DNA from: G963669295 sp963669295
GTDB lineage: Bacteria; Bacteroidota; Bacteroidia; Flavobacteriales_D; CALLUQ01
NCBI GenBank assembly: GCA_963669295.1
Contig: OY769938.1
Coordinates: 496,001-560,000 of the forward strand
DNA: 64,000 nt
Reading direction: 5' to 3'
In this document: positions 63,504 through 64,000 of the stretch, one piece after another
How the letters are laid out: each line of letters opens with the position of its first letter
How positions within the stretch are numbered: position 1 is the first letter of the stretch
Translations under genes and position numbers: made by a program
Notes under the pieces: model-generated
The model's database searches: none
What the model was told of the DNA's origin: nothing
What the model saw: only the letters and a program-made list of their open reading frames with translations

Positions 63504-64000
63504 TGCAACAGCTAATCGGTGTTGGTTTGGTGCTATTGCTTTACGCTTGCACTACTCAAACCCCAGAAGAAGCCTACTTTTCCAGCCCACAATTTCAACA
63601 AGACTCTACCTATGCTGCCAGCATGCGGCAATGGCTTGGTGCAAAGCTCAAAGCAGTTGATGCTGACACCACCTTTGGAACCCGTACCCTACTCGACCCC
63701 ACCCTGACACCTCAACAACGGGTGATAATTACCAAGTTTGGTTCCAGCATGTTGAAACACATCAATGCGGCCACCGGTTTATGGGAAGTTGATTCGGTGA
63801 TGTACGAGCAAGAAGCAGAAATTCATACCAGCTTTGGATTGGCCTATTTGTTTAGCACCAATTTCAATACCCACAAAAGCGAAGTAGGTTCGATTGTCAA
63901 CATCTATCGCGATACCGTACAACAACCCACCGTTACTGCTGCCACAGTAGTGTTAAAACCTTTCTTGCATGAAAAGCCCAGCATGCAAACGGAAAAAACA
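63503..64000 (+). CDS. lipoprotein of unknown function, 5' part (runs off right edge)
   Basis: The ATG at 63503 shares its A with the stop of the reductase gene (TAATG). The frame stays open to the end of the window, 166 residues. A lipoprotein signal ends LLYAC (Cys16), followed by ATGLWEVDSVMYEQEAEIHT and GLAYLFSTNFNTHKSEVGSI. No family was recognised. Translational coupling places it in the DUF2452/reductase operon. Confidence 0.75.
   Translation, partial: MQQLIGVGLVLLLYACTTQTPEEAYFSSPQFQQDSTYAASMRQWLGAKLKAVDADTTFGTRTLLDPTLTPQQRVIITKFGSSMLKHINAATGLWEVDSVMYEQEAEIHTSFGLAYLFSTNFNTHKSEVGSIVNIYRDTVQQPTVTAATVVLKPFLHEKPSMQTEKT

Overview
The window looks like chromosomal DNA of a member of the Bacteroidota, most likely Flavobacteriales. 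It is AT-leaning and holds six large secreted proteins with type IX secretion system (T9SS) C-terminal sorting domains, a PorP/SprF-type outer-membrane protein, lipoproteins with Bacteroidota-style signal peptides, and several promoters of the Bacteroidota TAnnTTTG type. No rRNA, tRNA, CRISPR array, insertion sequence or phage gene was seen. The family calls come from reading motifs, not from database searches.

Layout. 1-2779 (minus): the end of a polysaccharide-export operon (OmpA-like protein, Wza-like lipoprotein, start of a Wzc/Wzz-like protein that runs off the left edge). 2946-4584: an AhpD-like gene and a convergent patatin-like lipase. 4714-8679 (plus): an exosortase with its apparent dedicated substrate, a 947-residue membrane/VIT protein ending in an MSEP-type sorting tail, and a small exported protein, all overlapping. 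8789-11343 (plus): a Crp/Fnr regulator, a mini-glutaredoxin, an exported unknown protein and an AlkC-like HEAT-repeat glycosylase. 11663-15784 and 17236-27270 (plus): three giant T9SS substrates. Between them on the minus strand is a SiaB/SiaC-like kinase and phosphoprotein pair. 27527-34145 (minus): a T9SS type B PKD adhesin, a PD40 protein and a PorP/SprF protein in one tight operon, preceded by a 2437-residue SprB-repeat protein (34282-41595).

41877-47314 holds a prolyl oligopeptidase, an unknown exported protein, a YkgJ-type Cys-cluster protein and an Lpd-like flavoprotein that lacks the redox disulfide. 47315-53862 (minus) is one likely operon: a small CNGKC protein, an outer-membrane protein with a CDVC motif, two MbnP-like proteins, two di-haem peroxidase (MauG/MbnH-like) lipoproteins, and a lipoprotein that is the SecD periplasmic domain without its membrane part. 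53963-61212 holds a T9SS subtilase, an AddA/RecB-like helicase-nuclease and an M13 peptidase. A 42-bp minisatellite (61370-61850) follows, then a DUF2452 gene, a PaaE-like ferredoxin reductase and a lipoprotein that runs off the right edge.

How the parts fit. The central third (11.6-41.6 kb) is a surface-adhesin block: four type B and one type A T9SS cargo proteins built from Ig-like, PKD, SprB, GEVED and CUB-like modules, with one SprF-like partner. The most unusual parts are the exosortase/MSEP pair, the doubled MbnP/MbnH operon with its SecD-like lipoprotein, the disulfide-free flavoprotein, nested domain insertions and block duplications inside the adhesins, and the minisatellite.
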